Origin: Acidobacteria bacterium Ga0077553
GTDB taxonomy: Bacteria; Acidobacteriota; Terriglobia; Bryobacterales; Bryobacteraceae
DNA: 60,383 bases
Assembly (NCBI GenBank): GCA_001464575.1
Contig: LNFE01000196.1
Span: forward strand, 1-60,383
Direction of reading: 5' to 3'
Both the position numbers and the translations under genes were made by a program. Position 1 is the first letter of the stretch. Every line of letters starts with the position of its first letter. Below, piece by piece: positions 25,506 to 34,664 of this stretch. The notes beneath the pieces were generated by a model, which saw only the letters and a list, made by a program, of their open reading frames with translations, did not search any database and was not told where the DNA came from.

Positions 25506-27971
25506 ATGACTTTCCGCAATACGGCTTTCCTGGTGGCGGCAGTTGCCGCCTTGGGCGCGGCTTCGGCGCCGCTGATTTCGACGACCCTGCTAGGGCGCCA
25601 GGTGGACGGAAGCTTCTTGCTCGTGAACCACCAACTGGTGAAGCCGTGGGGGACGCAGCTCTTCTTTAAAGGCCGGCCGGTGGACATGGCCTTCGACCCG
25701 GCCAAGCGCTGGCTGGCGGTCCTGAGCGGGACCGAAGTGGCGATCCTGGACGGCACGAGCGGCAGCGTGATCGATCGGGCGAAATCGAAGACGACCTCCT
25801 ACGCCGGCATCGCCTTTTCGCCCGATGGCAAAGAGATCTGGGCATCGGAGACGACGCGGACCGGGCCGGATAGTCTGCTGCTGATCGCCGTGGGGGCGAA
25901 CGGAAAAGTTACCGGCACGGATCGCATCAACTTGCCTGGGCATTCGGTGCCCACCGGCATCGCGTTCTCGGCCGATGGAAAAACGGCTTATGTCGCGATG
26001 CACCGGGACAACGTGCTGGTGGCCTTTGACCGCGCGACGCGGAAGGAGACGAAGCGCTGGCCCACGGGTCTGGCGCCGTTTGGTGTCGTGGTGCGCGACG
26101 GCATGGCCTATGTGACGAACCGGGCGGGATCGTCGATTCCTCCGGGAGCCGCAACGGCGCCCAGCGGCGGCGTCGATGTCCCGGTGGACGCCAACGGATC
26201 GGTGCTGCCTGGCAGCTTGACCGTGCTGTCGCTCGCGGACGGCAAGCGCGAGGACGTTCCGGTGGACCGTGCGCCGTCGGGGATCGCCATGCGGCCGGAC
26301 GGCGGCGAAGTGGCCGTGGCCAATGGGCATTCGGACACCGTGACGCTGGTTGATACGAAAACGCGGAAGACGAAGACGGTGGCCGCGGGCGGGCAGCCGA
26401 TTGGAGTGCTCTATAGCACTGATGGCAGCCGCTTGTATGTCGCCTGCGCGGGCGAGAACGCGGTGGCCGTGGTGGAGGGTGGCAAGGTCGTCGGCGCTCT
26501 GCCGACAGGTTGGTTCCCCTCGGCGATGGCGCTTGACAGTAAGGGCGACCTGCGGGTCGTGAACATCAAAGGCGTCGGCAACACTGAGCAGGAGCCAGGC
26601 CGGTTCAACAGCCGGGCGTTCGAAGGAAGCTTGCTGACGATCCCCGCGCCCAGCCGGGCGCAGGCAGCGGCGGGACAGCGCGAAGTGAAATTGGCCAACG
26701 CGCCCCGGTTCACGCCGCAGGGCGGGGTGAAGGACCTGGAACGCTTGGGCATTGAGCACGTATTCCTCCTAATTAAAGAAAACCGGACCTACGATCAAGT
26801 CTTCGGCGACCTGCCGGTGGGCAACGGCAAGAAGGAGTTGGCGATTTATCCGCGGGAGATCACACCGAATCACCATGCGCTCGCCGAAGAGTTTGTGCTG
26901 CTCGATAACTTCTACGCCTCGGGCGCCATTAGCTTTGAAGGCCACCAGTGGCTGATGATGGGCTTCGTCAGTGACCACGTGGAGCGGTCGCTGCAGGCGG
27001 CGCCGCGCGGGTATGCGTGGAACATGGCCGATGGATTGGCCGTGGCGCCGCAGGGCTTCTTCTGGCAAAACGCGCGGCGGCCGCTAAAGGTGCAGTTGCT
27101 CGGGCCGCTCTCGCTGCCAGCGATTTTCGACGCGAAAACGGGCCTGGTGAAGGATGTCAACGAAAGCGGACTGCCGCCGTGGACCTTCTACTGGGACCAC
27201 TACCAAAAAGGCACCTGGCGCGACGTAGTGGCTTCCAAGTGCGGCGTCCCTTCGCTGAAGGGAATCTACGATGAGCGGTTCCCCCCGAGCGAGATGAAGA
27301 TTCCGGACGTCATCCGCGCCGAGGCATTTCTCGAACGTTTGGGGAAATGGGAGAAGGACGGGACCACGCCGAACCTGACGATCGTCACAATGACCAGCGA
27401 TCACACGGTAGGGAAGAATCCCGGTGCGCCGACCCCGCGAGCGATGGTGGCGGATAATGATCTCGCGCTCGGCCGGATGGTGGAAGGGATCAGCAAGAGC
27501 AAAATGTGGGCGAAGTCATTGATCCTGGTCGTTGAGGACGACGCGCAGGACGGCGTGGACCACGTGGCGGGGAACCGCACGGTGGCGCTGGCCATTGGAC
27601 CGCACGTGAAACGGAAATCGCTGAACTCGAATTTCTTCACGCAGACCAGCATGGTGCGAACGATTCAGGATGTCTTCCGCATCGAGCCGAAGACCCGCTT
27701 CCTGCAGGCCTCGCGGGCGATGAACAGTGTGTTCGTGAAAGATCCGGACCTGAAGCCGTTCACCCACCTGCCCGCGCGGGTGAAGCTGGACGAGTTGAAT
27801 CCGCCACTGCAGGCTCTCAAGGGCCGCGAACGATGGGCGGCGGAGGAGTCGGCCAAGATGAACTGGAGCGAGGTGGACGACGTGCCGACGGACACGCTGA
27901 ATCGCATCCTGTGGGGCGATGCCAAAGGATATTCGACGCCGTATCCCGGCGTCACGGGCCTGAAACACTAA
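25506..27971 (+). CDS. Bifunctional YVTN beta-propeller / phosphoesterase family protein
   Basis: 821 residues with a signal peptide (about 1-20). Residues about 40-370 are YVTN/YncE-type propeller blades: GIAFSPDGKEIWAS, TGIAFSADGKTAYVAM, SGIAMRPDGGEVAVANGHSD and DGSRLYVACAGENAV. Residues about 410-820 are a phosphoesterase (phospholipase C/acid phosphatase-like, alkaline phosphatase superfamily): HVFLLIKENRTYDQVFGDL provides the first metal-binding segment and the T, with later TMTSDHT and VEDDAQDGVDHV supplying D and H ligands. Bacterial YncE/alkaline-phosphatase-family fusions are common in Acidobacteria; the substrate is unknown. It is transcribed away from cysM and ends 19 bases before the TonB receptor. 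Confidence 0.88.
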   Translation: MTFRNTAFLVAAVAALGAASAPLISTTLLGRQVDGSFLLVNHQLVKPWGTQLFFKGRPVDMAFDPAKRWLAVLSGTEVAILDGTSGSVIDRAKSKTTSYAGIAFSPDGKEIWASETTRTGPDSLLLIAVGANGKVTGTDRINLPGHSVPTGIAFSADGKTAYVAMHRDNVLVAFDRATRKETKRWPTGLAPFGVVVRDGMAYVTNRAGSSIPPGAATAPSGGVDVPVDANGSVLPGSLTVLSLADGKREDVPVDRAPSGIAMRPDGGEVAVANGHSDTVTLVDTKTRKTKTVAAGGQPIGVLYSTDGSRLYVACAGENAVAVVEGGKVVGALPTGWFPSAMALDSKGDLRVVNIKGVGNTEQEPGRFNSRAFEGSLLTIPAPSRAQAAAGQREVKLANAPRFTPQGGVKDLERLGIEHVFLLIKENRTYDQVFGDLPVGNGKKELAIYPREITPNHHALAEEFVLLDNFYASGAISFEGHQWLMMGFVSDHVERSLQAAPRGYAWNMADGLAVAPQGFFWQNARRPLKVQLLGPLSLPAIFDAKTGLVKDVNESGLPPWTFYWDHYQKGTWRDVVASKCGVPSLKGIYDERFPPSEMKIPDVIRAEAFLERLGKWEKDGTTPNLTIVTMTSDHTVGKNPGAPTPRAMVADNDLALGRMVEGISKSKMWAKSLILVVEDDAQDGVDHVAGNRTVALAIGPHVKRKSLNSNFFTQTSMVRTIQDVFRIEPKTRFLQASRAMNSVFVKDPDLKPFTHLPARVKLDELNPPLQALKGRERWAAEESAKMNWSEVDDVPTDTLNRILWGDAKGYSTPYPGVTGLKH

Positions 27972-27975
27972 TTGA

Positions 27976-27981
27976 TATATA
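27976..27981 (+). promoter_or_regulatory. Possible extended -10 element for a leaderless TonB receptor mRNA
   Basis: TGATATATA places TG one base before TATATA, ten bases before the ATG at 27991. No -35 match or Shine-Dalgarno is visible between it and the start codon, so a transcript would begin within about three bases of the ATG. AT-rich bases here stand out from the GC-rich surroundings. Confidence 0.4.
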
Positions 27982-27990
27982 CTACGGCCC

Positions 27991-30900
27991 ATGAATCGCG
28001 CCGCACGAATTATTTCAGGGATCATTCTGGGTCTGGCGACATTGGCCGCTCAGGAAACAACGGGAAGCGTAACAGGAACGGTGAAAGACCCAACCGGCGC
28101 CGTCATTGTAGGCGCCGCCGTGACGGCCACCAATACCGAGACGGGCGGAGAATTCCGCACGGTGACTGATGAATCGGGCAGCTACTTGTTTCCGCTGCTG
28201 CGCGCCGGAAACTACCGCGTGGCCGTGGAGAGCAAGGGCTTTCAGCGCGTGCTGCAGTCCGGCGTAATCGTGAACACGAGTGAACGGGCGCGCATCGATG
28301 TGACGTTGAGCGTTGGTCAGTTGAGCGATACGGTGAATGTGACCGCGGAGACACCGCTGCTGCAGAGCGAGCGCGTCACGATCGGGCAAGTGGTGGAACA
28401 GCGGACGATTCAGTCGATTCCACTGGCGACGCGGAACTTTACTCAGATTCTGGGGACCTCCGCAGGCGTCGTAGGCTCGGTTTTCAATGCGGACAACCCG
28501 GGCACGGGCAGTGACAGCGTCAGCGTGAACGGCGCGCGGCGCGGCAGCAACAACCTGCTCGTCGACGGCGTGCCGACGACGAATCCGCTGAACAACGCGC
28601 CGGACGGCGACGGTACGCCGTCGATTGAATTCCTGAGCGAGTTCAAGGTGATGACGAGCCTGTTCAGCGCTGAATATGGCCGGAACCTGGGGTCGACGAT
28701 CAACGTGACGACCCGCAGCGGAACGAATCAGTTGCATGGCGCGGCGTATGAGTTCCTGCGGAACACCTCGCTGAATGCGCGGCCGTTCTTCAACCCGACG
28801 CGGGGGCAGAACAATCAGAACCAGTTCGGCGCCAACGTGGGCGGGCCGGTGGTGATCCCGAAACTGTACAACGGTAAGGACCGGACGTTCTTCTTCTTCG
28901 GATGGGAGAGTTCGCGGCAGTTGAACGCCAATTCGAGCGCGGCGGCGATTCTGCGGATTGTGCCGACCACGGCGCAGCGCAACGGCGATTTTTCGGGACG
29001 GCGGATCATCAATGACCCGGTGACGGGCCAGCCGTTCCCCGGCAATGTGATTCCGGCGTCGCGGATCAATCCGATCTCGAAGGCGATTCAGGACCGTTAC
29101 ATTCCTGTTCCGAACTTCCAATCGGGGGCGAACAACTTCTTCGCGGCGCAGTCGATTGCGACCGACATTGACATGTGGACGGTGAAGTTCGATCACCGGT
29201 TCTCGGACAAGGACAACATCTCGGGCCGCTGGTTCATCAGCCGGCAGGGAGACCTGACGCCGTTTGGTTCCGGACTGCCGGGCTTGGGGCGCATCGCGAA
29301 CCGGAAGAAGGATTCGGGCAACATTACCCACACCCACTTGTTCAATCCAAACAATGTTCTTGAAGCGCGGTTTGGCTTCGACGACTCGTCGCAGTTCCTG
29401 GCGATGGAGAACAGCGACAACCCGACGACAGTGGGACTAAGGCCGCTGGCGGTGACGAACCTTGATGGTCCGCCGCGGATCAACATCAACAACTACGTGC
29501 AATTCGGCAACGAGGCCAACTGGTCGGACTTCATCAAGCGCTACACGGGTGGCGCGACGATGACGTGGATCAAGGGCAAGCACAATTTCAAGTACGGCGC
29601 GGAAAGTCAGGTGTCGGACTACAACCCGAAGAACGCGCAGGTGAGCCGCGGGTTGTGGCAGTTCAACGGTCAGGCGAGCGGCGACGAGTACGCCGACTTC
29701 CTGCTGAGCCACGCGCGGCTGAAACAGTTCAGCGCGCCGGGCACGGGCGGCGAATTGAAGATGCGGGACAACCTGATGTCCTTCTTCTTCAATGACGACT
29801 GGAAGGTGAGCCAGAAGCTGACCGTAAACTGGGGTGTGCGGTATGAGTATCACTTCCAGCCCTATGCCTATAACCTGGGCATGCTGAGCTGGTGGCCGGA
29901 CCGCTACACGGGCCTGGGCACGCTCGAGAGCTCGGGCATCGTGCAGGGCGGCGTGAACGGCGTACCGAAGAGCACCGTCTTCAATGACGGGAACAATTTC
30001 GCGCCACGGTTGGGCTTGGCCTACCGGGTAACCGATACGTGGGTAATCCGCGCCGGCGCCGGCCTTTACTACGACACGCGGACCGGCCAGATTGCGCAGC
30101 AGGCCTTTAACAATCCGCCGACCTCGACCCGCGTCGAGGCGGATTGTAACGCGCCGGGTACGCCGTGCCGGCTGAACACACCGGACAACTGGACCTATCT
30201 CGATCCGCAGCATGATCCTTCGCGGATCCCGTTCCCGACCCTGCCCAACCAGCAGTTCCAGGTGTGGGGCACGGAGCGGCAGACGAAGATGGACAACGCC
30301 TGGCAGTACAACTTCAGCATCCAGAAGCAGCTGCGGGGCAACGTGCTGGTCGAAAGCGCTTACGTGGGCACGAAGGGTACCAACCTGATGGCACGGCGGA
30401 ATTTCAATCCGCTGATCCCGCAGGCAAATGGTTCCCTGGTGCGGCAGTATCCCGGGTTCGGGACGATGCTGATCACGGCGCAGAACGGCTCTTCGACCTA
30501 CCACTCGTTCCAGACGACAGTGAAGAAGCGCACGAAGATGACCACGCTGCAGGGTGCCTATACCTGGGGCAAGACGCTGGGGAATGGCGACGAGAGTGCG
30601 CGGTTCTTCACGAGCCTCTTCCCGACTCCGTGGAATGACTTCAGCCGCGCCAAGGGTCCGGCGAACTTCGACCGGACGCACCGGTTCACGCTGGTGGTGA
30701 ATCAGGACCTGCCGAACCTGTTCACGGGCGGGGTAGGGAAGTTCCTGCTCAACAACTGGAGCCTGAATGGATTCTTCGTCACGCAGACGGGCAACCCGGT
30801 AACGATCTTCAACCGGGACAGCGGCCAGGGCTTGGGCGGTATTGCGACGGACCCGACGGCGCCGTTCTTCTCGAACGTCATCGCGGGTCAGCCGCTCGTG

Positions 30901-31221
30901 ACTCCCGGCAACGTGAAGGACAACCTGCTGAACTTCATCAACAAAGCGGCTTGGAGCCCGGCGCCGCGCGGCACCTGGGGCAACTCCGGCCGCGGTATGT
31001 TCCGGGGGCCGGGGCAGACGTCGATCGACTTCTCCGTGTTCAAGGACTTCCGGTTTACCGAACGGTTCAACCTGCAGTTCCGGACCGAAATGTTTAATTT
31101 GCTGAATCAGGCCAATTTTGGTAATCCTGGCAATAGCATGGATAACGCCAATTTCGGCCAGATCAACTCGACGTCGGTGAACGCGCGGCTGGTGCAGATG
31201 GCGTTGAAGCTGTCGTTCTAA
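27991..31221 (+). CDS. Oar-like TonB-dependent receptor (intact)
   Basis: 1,076 residues. Signal peptide about 1-23 (AAQETTGS after cleavage). A CarboxypepD_reg-like domain follows (about 25-110, GSVTGTVKDPTGAVIVGAAV), then a plug domain (IPLATRNFTQIL, VNGARRGSNNLLVDGVPTTN, EFKVMTSLFSAEYGRN) and a 22-strand-type barrel to the terminal aromatic residue (QMALKLSF). TonB-dependent receptors of this kind import or export bulky substrates across the outer membrane using TonB energy; the substrate is not visible. No ribosome site is seen before ATG 27991. Its TAA overlaps the ATG of the CRTAC1 gene (TAATG), which in turn leads to a TPR gene: one three-gene operon. Confidence 0.93.
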   Translation: MNRAARIISGIILGLATLAAQETTGSVTGTVKDPTGAVIVGAAVTATNTETGGEFRTVTDESGSYLFPLLRAGNYRVAVESKGFQRVLQSGVIVNTSERARIDVTLSVGQLSDTVNVTAETPLLQSERVTIGQVVEQRTIQSIPLATRNFTQILGTSAGVVGSVFNADNPGTGSDSVSVNGARRGSNNLLVDGVPTTNPLNNAPDGDGTPSIEFLSEFKVMTSLFSAEYGRNLGSTINVTTRSGTNQLHGAAYEFLRNTSLNARPFFNPTRGQNNQNQFGANVGGPVVIPKLYNGKDRTFFFFGWESSRQLNANSSAAAILRIVPTTAQRNGDFSGRRIINDPVTGQPFPGNVIPASRINPISKAIQDRYIPVPNFQSGANNFFAAQSIATDIDMWTVKFDHRFSDKDNISGRWFISRQGDLTPFGSGLPGLGRIANRKKDSGNITHTHLFNPNNVLEARFGFDDSSQFLAMENSDNPTTVGLRPLAVTNLDGPPRININNYVQFGNEANWSDFIKRYTGGATMTWIKGKHNFKYGAESQVSDYNPKNAQVSRGLWQFNGQASGDEYADFLLSHARLKQFSAPGTGGELKMRDNLMSFFFNDDWKVSQKLTVNWGVRYEYHFQPYAYNLGMLSWWPDRYTGLGTLESSGIVQGGVNGVPKSTVFNDGNNFAPRLGLAYRVTDTWVIRAGAGLYYDTRTGQIAQQAFNNPPTSTRVEADCNAPGTPCRLNTPDNWTYLDPQHDPSRIPFPTLPNQQFQVWGTERQTKMDNAWQYNFSIQKQLRGNVLVESAYVGTKGTNLMARRNFNPLIPQANGSLVRQYPGFGTMLITAQNGSSTYHSFQTTVKKRTKMTTLQGAYTWGKTLGNGDESARFFTSLFPTPWNDFSRAKGPANFDRTHRFTLVVNQDLPNLFTGGVGKFLLNNWSLNGFFVTQTGNPVTIFNRDSGQGLGGIATDPTAPFFSNVIAGQPLVTPGNVKDNLLNFINKAAWSPAPRGTWGNSGRGMFRGPGQTSIDFSVFKDFRFTERFNLQFRTEMFNLLNQANFGNPGNSMDNANFGQINSTSVNARLVQMALKLSF

Positions 31222-32867
31222 TGAAGTTGCTGGTTTGGTTACTCCCGGGGCTGCTGCTGGCGCAAGGCATGGGCAGCGGTCCCCGGGTGGGTAAGAAGGC
31301 GGGCGGGCCGAAGGTGGCCGCGCCCGCTTTTTCTTTGCGGGAAGTGCCTGCGGGGTTGACCGCGAAGCATCGCTACGGCGACGGGACTTCGCGGTACATC
31401 CTGAGCATGACCGGGAATGGTGCGGGGGCCTTCGACTTCGATAACGACGGCGCGGTGGACCTGCTGTTCGCCGACGGCGTGGCGCCCGTGTTGTACCGGA
31501 ACACCGGGGCGGGGAAATTCGAAGATGTCTCAGCGAGCAGCGGATTCGAGGCCCGCGCCTGGGGGCAGGGCGTCTGCGCGGGGGACTTCGATAACGACGG
31601 CTGGACCGATGTCCTGCTGACCTACTACGGGGCGAGCCGGCTGTACCGGAATGTCGACGGCAAATTCCGCGACGTCACCGTCGCGGCGGGAATGCCGGCG
31701 GAAGGCAAACGGTTCTCCACCGGGTGCGCCTTTGTGGACTACGACCGGGATGGGCTTCTGGATTTAGTGGTGGCGAACTACGTGGGTTTTGACCTTGCGT
31801 CGGCCGCTAAGCCCGGCGCGACGAAGTACTGCACCTGGTTGGGCCTGGAGGTCTTCTGCGGCCCGCGCGGGTTCCCGACCGACCGGCCCATTCTGTACCG
31901 GAACGAAGGCGACGGGAAGTTTCGGGATGTGACCGAGAAGGCGCTCAAAGGAGTGGAGGGGTTGCATTACGGCCTGGGCGTGGTCGTGTCGGACTTCGAC
32001 GGAGACGGGTGGACGGATATCTACATCGCCTGCGATTCGACGCCCGGCATCCTGCTGCGGAACAATCGGGACGGCACCTTGACGGACGTGGCGGTGGAAG
32101 CCGGGGCGGCCTACGGGGCTAACGGCGAGGAGCTGGGCAGCATGGGCGTGGCCGCCGTGGACGTTGACGGCGACGGGCGGATGGACCTGGTTAAAACGAA
32201 CTTCATCGACGAGACACCGAGCCTGTACCGGAACCTGGGCGATTGGTTCTTCGTGGACGCGACCGAGGAGACGGGGTTGGGCACGGACGCGACGGCAGTG
32301 GGCTGGGGGTTGGGCGTCGTGGATTGGGATCGCGATGGGCGGCCGGATCTGGTGATGGCGAATGGGCACATTTATCCTGAGTTGGGTGCCGCGCAGAAGC
32401 AGGCGAAGTCTCTGTATTGGAACGGGGGCGGAGTGTTCGCGACGGCGCGGACGGGGGCGCCGATGGCATCCCGCGGCCTCGCCGTCGGCGACCTGAACGG
32501 AGATGGCGTCGAGGAGATCGTCGTGACCAACCTGGGAGCTAGTCCGGCGGTCTACCGGGTGGAGGCCAAGCGGGGGAACGGGTTAGGTTTGCGCCTGGAG
32601 GGGACGAAGTCGAATCGGAGTGGGATTGGGGCGCGGGTGCGGGTTACGGTGGGCGGGAAGACGTTGACGGAGGAGGTGCGGAGCGGGGGGAGTTATGCGT
32701 CGCAGCATGACTTTGCCGTGTACTTCGGGTTAGGGACGGCGACGGAGGCGGCGCGGGTGGAGATCCGGTGGCCGAACGGGGAGACCGAGGTGGTGGGTAA
32801 GCTTGCGGCCGGGGCGCTGTACCGGGTGAAAGAGGGGTCGGGCGTGGTGGGGAAGAAGGGATGGTAA
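31221..32867 (+). CDS. CRTAC1-family FG-GAP/VCBS propeller protein with ASPIC/UnbV domain
   Basis: 548 residues with a signal peptide (about 1-15). Residues about 50-420 contain seven FG-GAP/VCBS blades with calcium-binding loops such as FDFDNDGAVDLLF, DFDNDGWTDVLL, DYDRDGLLDLVV and DVDGDGRMDLV. The C-terminal ASPIC/UnbV domain (about 445-535) has GIGARVRVTVGGKTLTEEVRSGG, then YFGLGTATEAARVEIRWPNG. Such proteins are exported and bind partners on the cell surface; genes paired with a TonB receptor and a TPR gene are common in Acidobacteria and Planctomycetes. It is coupled by TAATG overlaps on both sides. Confidence 0.92.
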   Translation: MKLLVWLLPGLLLAQGMGSGPRVGKKAGGPKVAAPAFSLREVPAGLTAKHRYGDGTSRYILSMTGNGAGAFDFDNDGAVDLLFADGVAPVLYRNTGAGKFEDVSASSGFEARAWGQGVCAGDFDNDGWTDVLLTYYGASRLYRNVDGKFRDVTVAAGMPAEGKRFSTGCAFVDYDRDGLLDLVVANYVGFDLASAAKPGATKYCTWLGLEVFCGPRGFPTDRPILYRNEGDGKFRDVTEKALKGVEGLHYGLGVVVSDFDGDGWTDIYIACDSTPGILLRNNRDGTLTDVAVEAGAAYGANGEELGSMGVAAVDVDGDGRMDLVKTNFIDETPSLYRNLGDWFFVDATEETGLGTDATAVGWGLGVVDWDRDGRPDLVMANGHIYPELGAAQKQAKSLYWNGGGVFATARTGAPMASRGLAVGDLNGDGVEEIVVTNLGASPAVYRVEAKRGNGLGLRLEGTKSNRSGIGARVRVTVGGKTLTEEVRSGGSYASQHDFAVYFGLGTATEAARVEIRWPNGETEVVGKLAAGALYRVKEGSGVVGKKGW

Positions 32868-33703
32868 TGTTGCTGGCGCTGCTCCTGCAGATCGGCGCAG
32901 AGGAGTGGTTGGCGAAAGGGCTGGAGGCGCTGAAGGCGGGGCACGCGAATGAAGCGCGGATCGCGTTGGAAGAGGCCGTACGCCAGGCGCCGGGCCAGCC
33001 GGTGATGTGGCTGGCAGTGGCGGAGGCGCGGCTGAGGACTGGCGACGCAGGCGAAGCGGTGGCGGCCATGGAGCAGGCGGGACGATTGGCGCCGGGGTCG
33101 GCGATGGTGCAGCGCGGGCGGGCGATGTTCGCGCGGCGCATGGGGGAGACGGGGCAGGGGCTGCTGGACGCGCGGCAGGAGAAGAAGGCGGAAGCGCTGC
33201 TCCGGGAGGCGGTGAAGGCGTATCCGGGGGAGGCGGAGCTGTGGCGGTTGCTCGGCTTGGCGGTGTACGCCCAGGGCCGGAACGCCGATGCGGTGACGGC
33301 TTTCCTGAAGGCGATCGACTTGGCTCCGGAAGAGGAGACGCTCTACGCGGGATTGGAAACGCTGCTGCCGGCGGGGAAGGAGGTGGAACGCCGGCTGACG
33401 GGCTATGCGGAGCGCCATCCGGGGTCGCCAATGGGTTGGTATCTGTTGGGGCTCGAGCGGGGCGATGCGGCCCTGTTTGAAAAGGCGTGGGCCCTGGATG
33501 CCAAATTCTGGCCAGCCGCGTTTGCGCTACACCGGAGCGTGGCGCCGGAGCGGGCGGTGGCGTTGCTCGAGCGGGTGGTGGAGTTGAATCCGGAGTATGG
33601 TCCGGCATACTATGCGCTGGCGCAGTTGTACGCCAAGGCCGGGCAGCGAGAAAAGGCACTGGCGGCGCGGAAACGCCACCATGCGCTGAGCGGTACGCCT
33701 TGA
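32867..33703 (+). CDS. TPR-repeat protein, last gene of the receptor operon
   Basis: 278 residues. A short hydrophobic start (MLLALLLQIGAEEW) may be a signal peptide or just an amphipathic helix; the rest is TPR helices: AKGLEALKAGHANEARIALEEAVRQ, LRTGDAGEAVAAMEQAGRL, GRNADAVTAFLKAIDLAPEE and YGPAYYALAQLYAKAGQREKAL. TPRs mediate protein binding. ATG 32867 is preferred over ATG 32861 since GAAGAAGGG is then six bases upstream, and the start overlaps the previous TAA as TAATG, as at the preceding junction. The convergent DUF3050 gene stops 14 bases later. Confidence 0.85.
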   Translation: MLLALLLQIGAEEWLAKGLEALKAGHANEARIALEEAVRQAPGQPVMWLAVAEARLRTGDAGEAVAAMEQAGRLAPGSAMVQRGRAMFARRMGETGQGLLDARQEKKAEALLREAVKAYPGEAELWRLLGLAVYAQGRNADAVTAFLKAIDLAPEEETLYAGLETLLPAGKEVERRLTGYAERHPGSPMGWYLLGLERGDAALFEKAWALDAKFWPAAFALHRSVAPERAVALLERVVELNPEYGPAYYALAQLYAKAGQREKALAARKRHHALSGTP

Positions 33704-33716
33704 TTCGGCCCGCGGC

Positions 33717-34487
33717 TTACCCGAGCGCTTCGAGGACCCCGTCCCAAAGGGCGATCCGGGCGGCCAGCGCCTGGCACGCCGCAGCTTCCGCCTGCTGTTG
33801 ACGCACGGGGTCGCCCCCACAGAGCTCGGCCAGTAGGGCATGAGCCATCGGGCCGTGCGACTCTGAGTCGACGGCGATATGGCGATCGAGGTAGTAGAAG
33901 AATTGCGGGTAGTCCTGCCGGTGCATGGCGCACTCGGCCGTCACCCGCAGAAACATCTCCGGGACGAGATCTTCGCGCGTGAGGGTGAAGACGGCGGCAA
34001 TCTCATGAAGTTGGCCGTGACGGAGAATCGAAAACGTCGTCTCGACGAACTGAACCACCGACGGCGGGGCTCCGCAAGCCGCCAGCGCCGCCGAAAGCGG
34101 CTCCCCGGAGCGGAGGCGGCCAAGAAAGTCATCGATCCAAATCGTGGGCGCCCCAATCTCCGCCATAGCCCCCCGGTAAAGTTCGTAGTGGCTGCGATAG
34201 CCGTCCGGCGTCTCGTCGGACTCCTCCCCCAGCACGATTTCATTGATCAGCCGGGCGGCGCTGGGATGAGCCGAGGGCATCCACGGCACCGTGACGCAGG
34301 TCAACTCCTGCTGGAGCCGTTTCAGCAGGCTCATGAAATCCCAAACGGCAAAGACGTGGTGGGCCGTGAAGAGGCCAAGGGCCGCCGGGGTGCGGACGGC
34401 TGCATAGACGGGATGCTCCTCGATCTGACGGCGAAGCTCAGCCGGGGTTGGCGCTACCGTGGTGGGGGTTTCGAGAGTGAGCGGCAT
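33717..34487 (-). CDS. DUF3050 family protein (haem-oxygenase-like fold)
   Basis: 256 residues; ATG 34487 begins MPLTLETPTTV. A longer open frame reaches 35222 but it runs through the divergent DUF4198 gene and has no sense as protein. Family signatures: HPVYAAVRTPAALGLFTAHHVFAVWDFMSLLKRLQ near the start, LTCVTVPWMPS, INEIVLGEESDE, and a later DYPQFFYYLDRHIAVDSESHGPMA. The conserved His and Glu lie in a helical bundle like that of haem oxygenase or TenA, but no activity is known for DUF3050. A 7-bp inverted repeat (34498-34504 with 34517-34523) sits just upstream of the start and may be a regulator site. Confidence 0.86.
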   Translation of the reverse strand: MPLTLETPTTVAPTPAELRRQIEEHPVYAAVRTPAALGLFTAHHVFAVWDFMSLLKRLQQELTCVTVPWMPSAHPSAARLINEIVLGEESDETPDGYRSHYELYRGAMAEIGAPTIWIDDFLGRLRSGEPLSAALAACGAPPSVVQFVETTFSILRHGQLHEIAAVFTLTREDLVPEMFLRVTAECAMHRQDYPQFFYYLDRHIAVDSESHGPMAHALLAELCGGDPVRQQQAEAAACQALAARIALWDGVLEALG

Positions 34488-34664
34488 AGACTTTACTCTC
34501 TCGGATGAGTTCTCCGCCGAGAGGGCGCAAAAGCCGATGTTCCAAGGGGCGAGAACACGGGCTTGCCTCGAAACGCCGGATCTCTCCCGGGTTCGATATG
34601 GTGTTATCATTATCAAGAGAGTCAAGGCCGTCAGACGACCTAGGCGCCTTTGAGACCATTCCCT

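Noticed and set aside
28015..30681. Long minus-strand frames antisense to the intact TonB receptor
   Set aside because: The sense strand encodes a complete receptor; the antisense products are Arg/Val/Glu-rich and featureless.
34498..34523. 7-bp inverted repeat (CTCTCGG...CCGAGAG) upstream of DUF3050
   Set aside because: Short with a 12-base loop; noted under the gene but not enough to call an operator.
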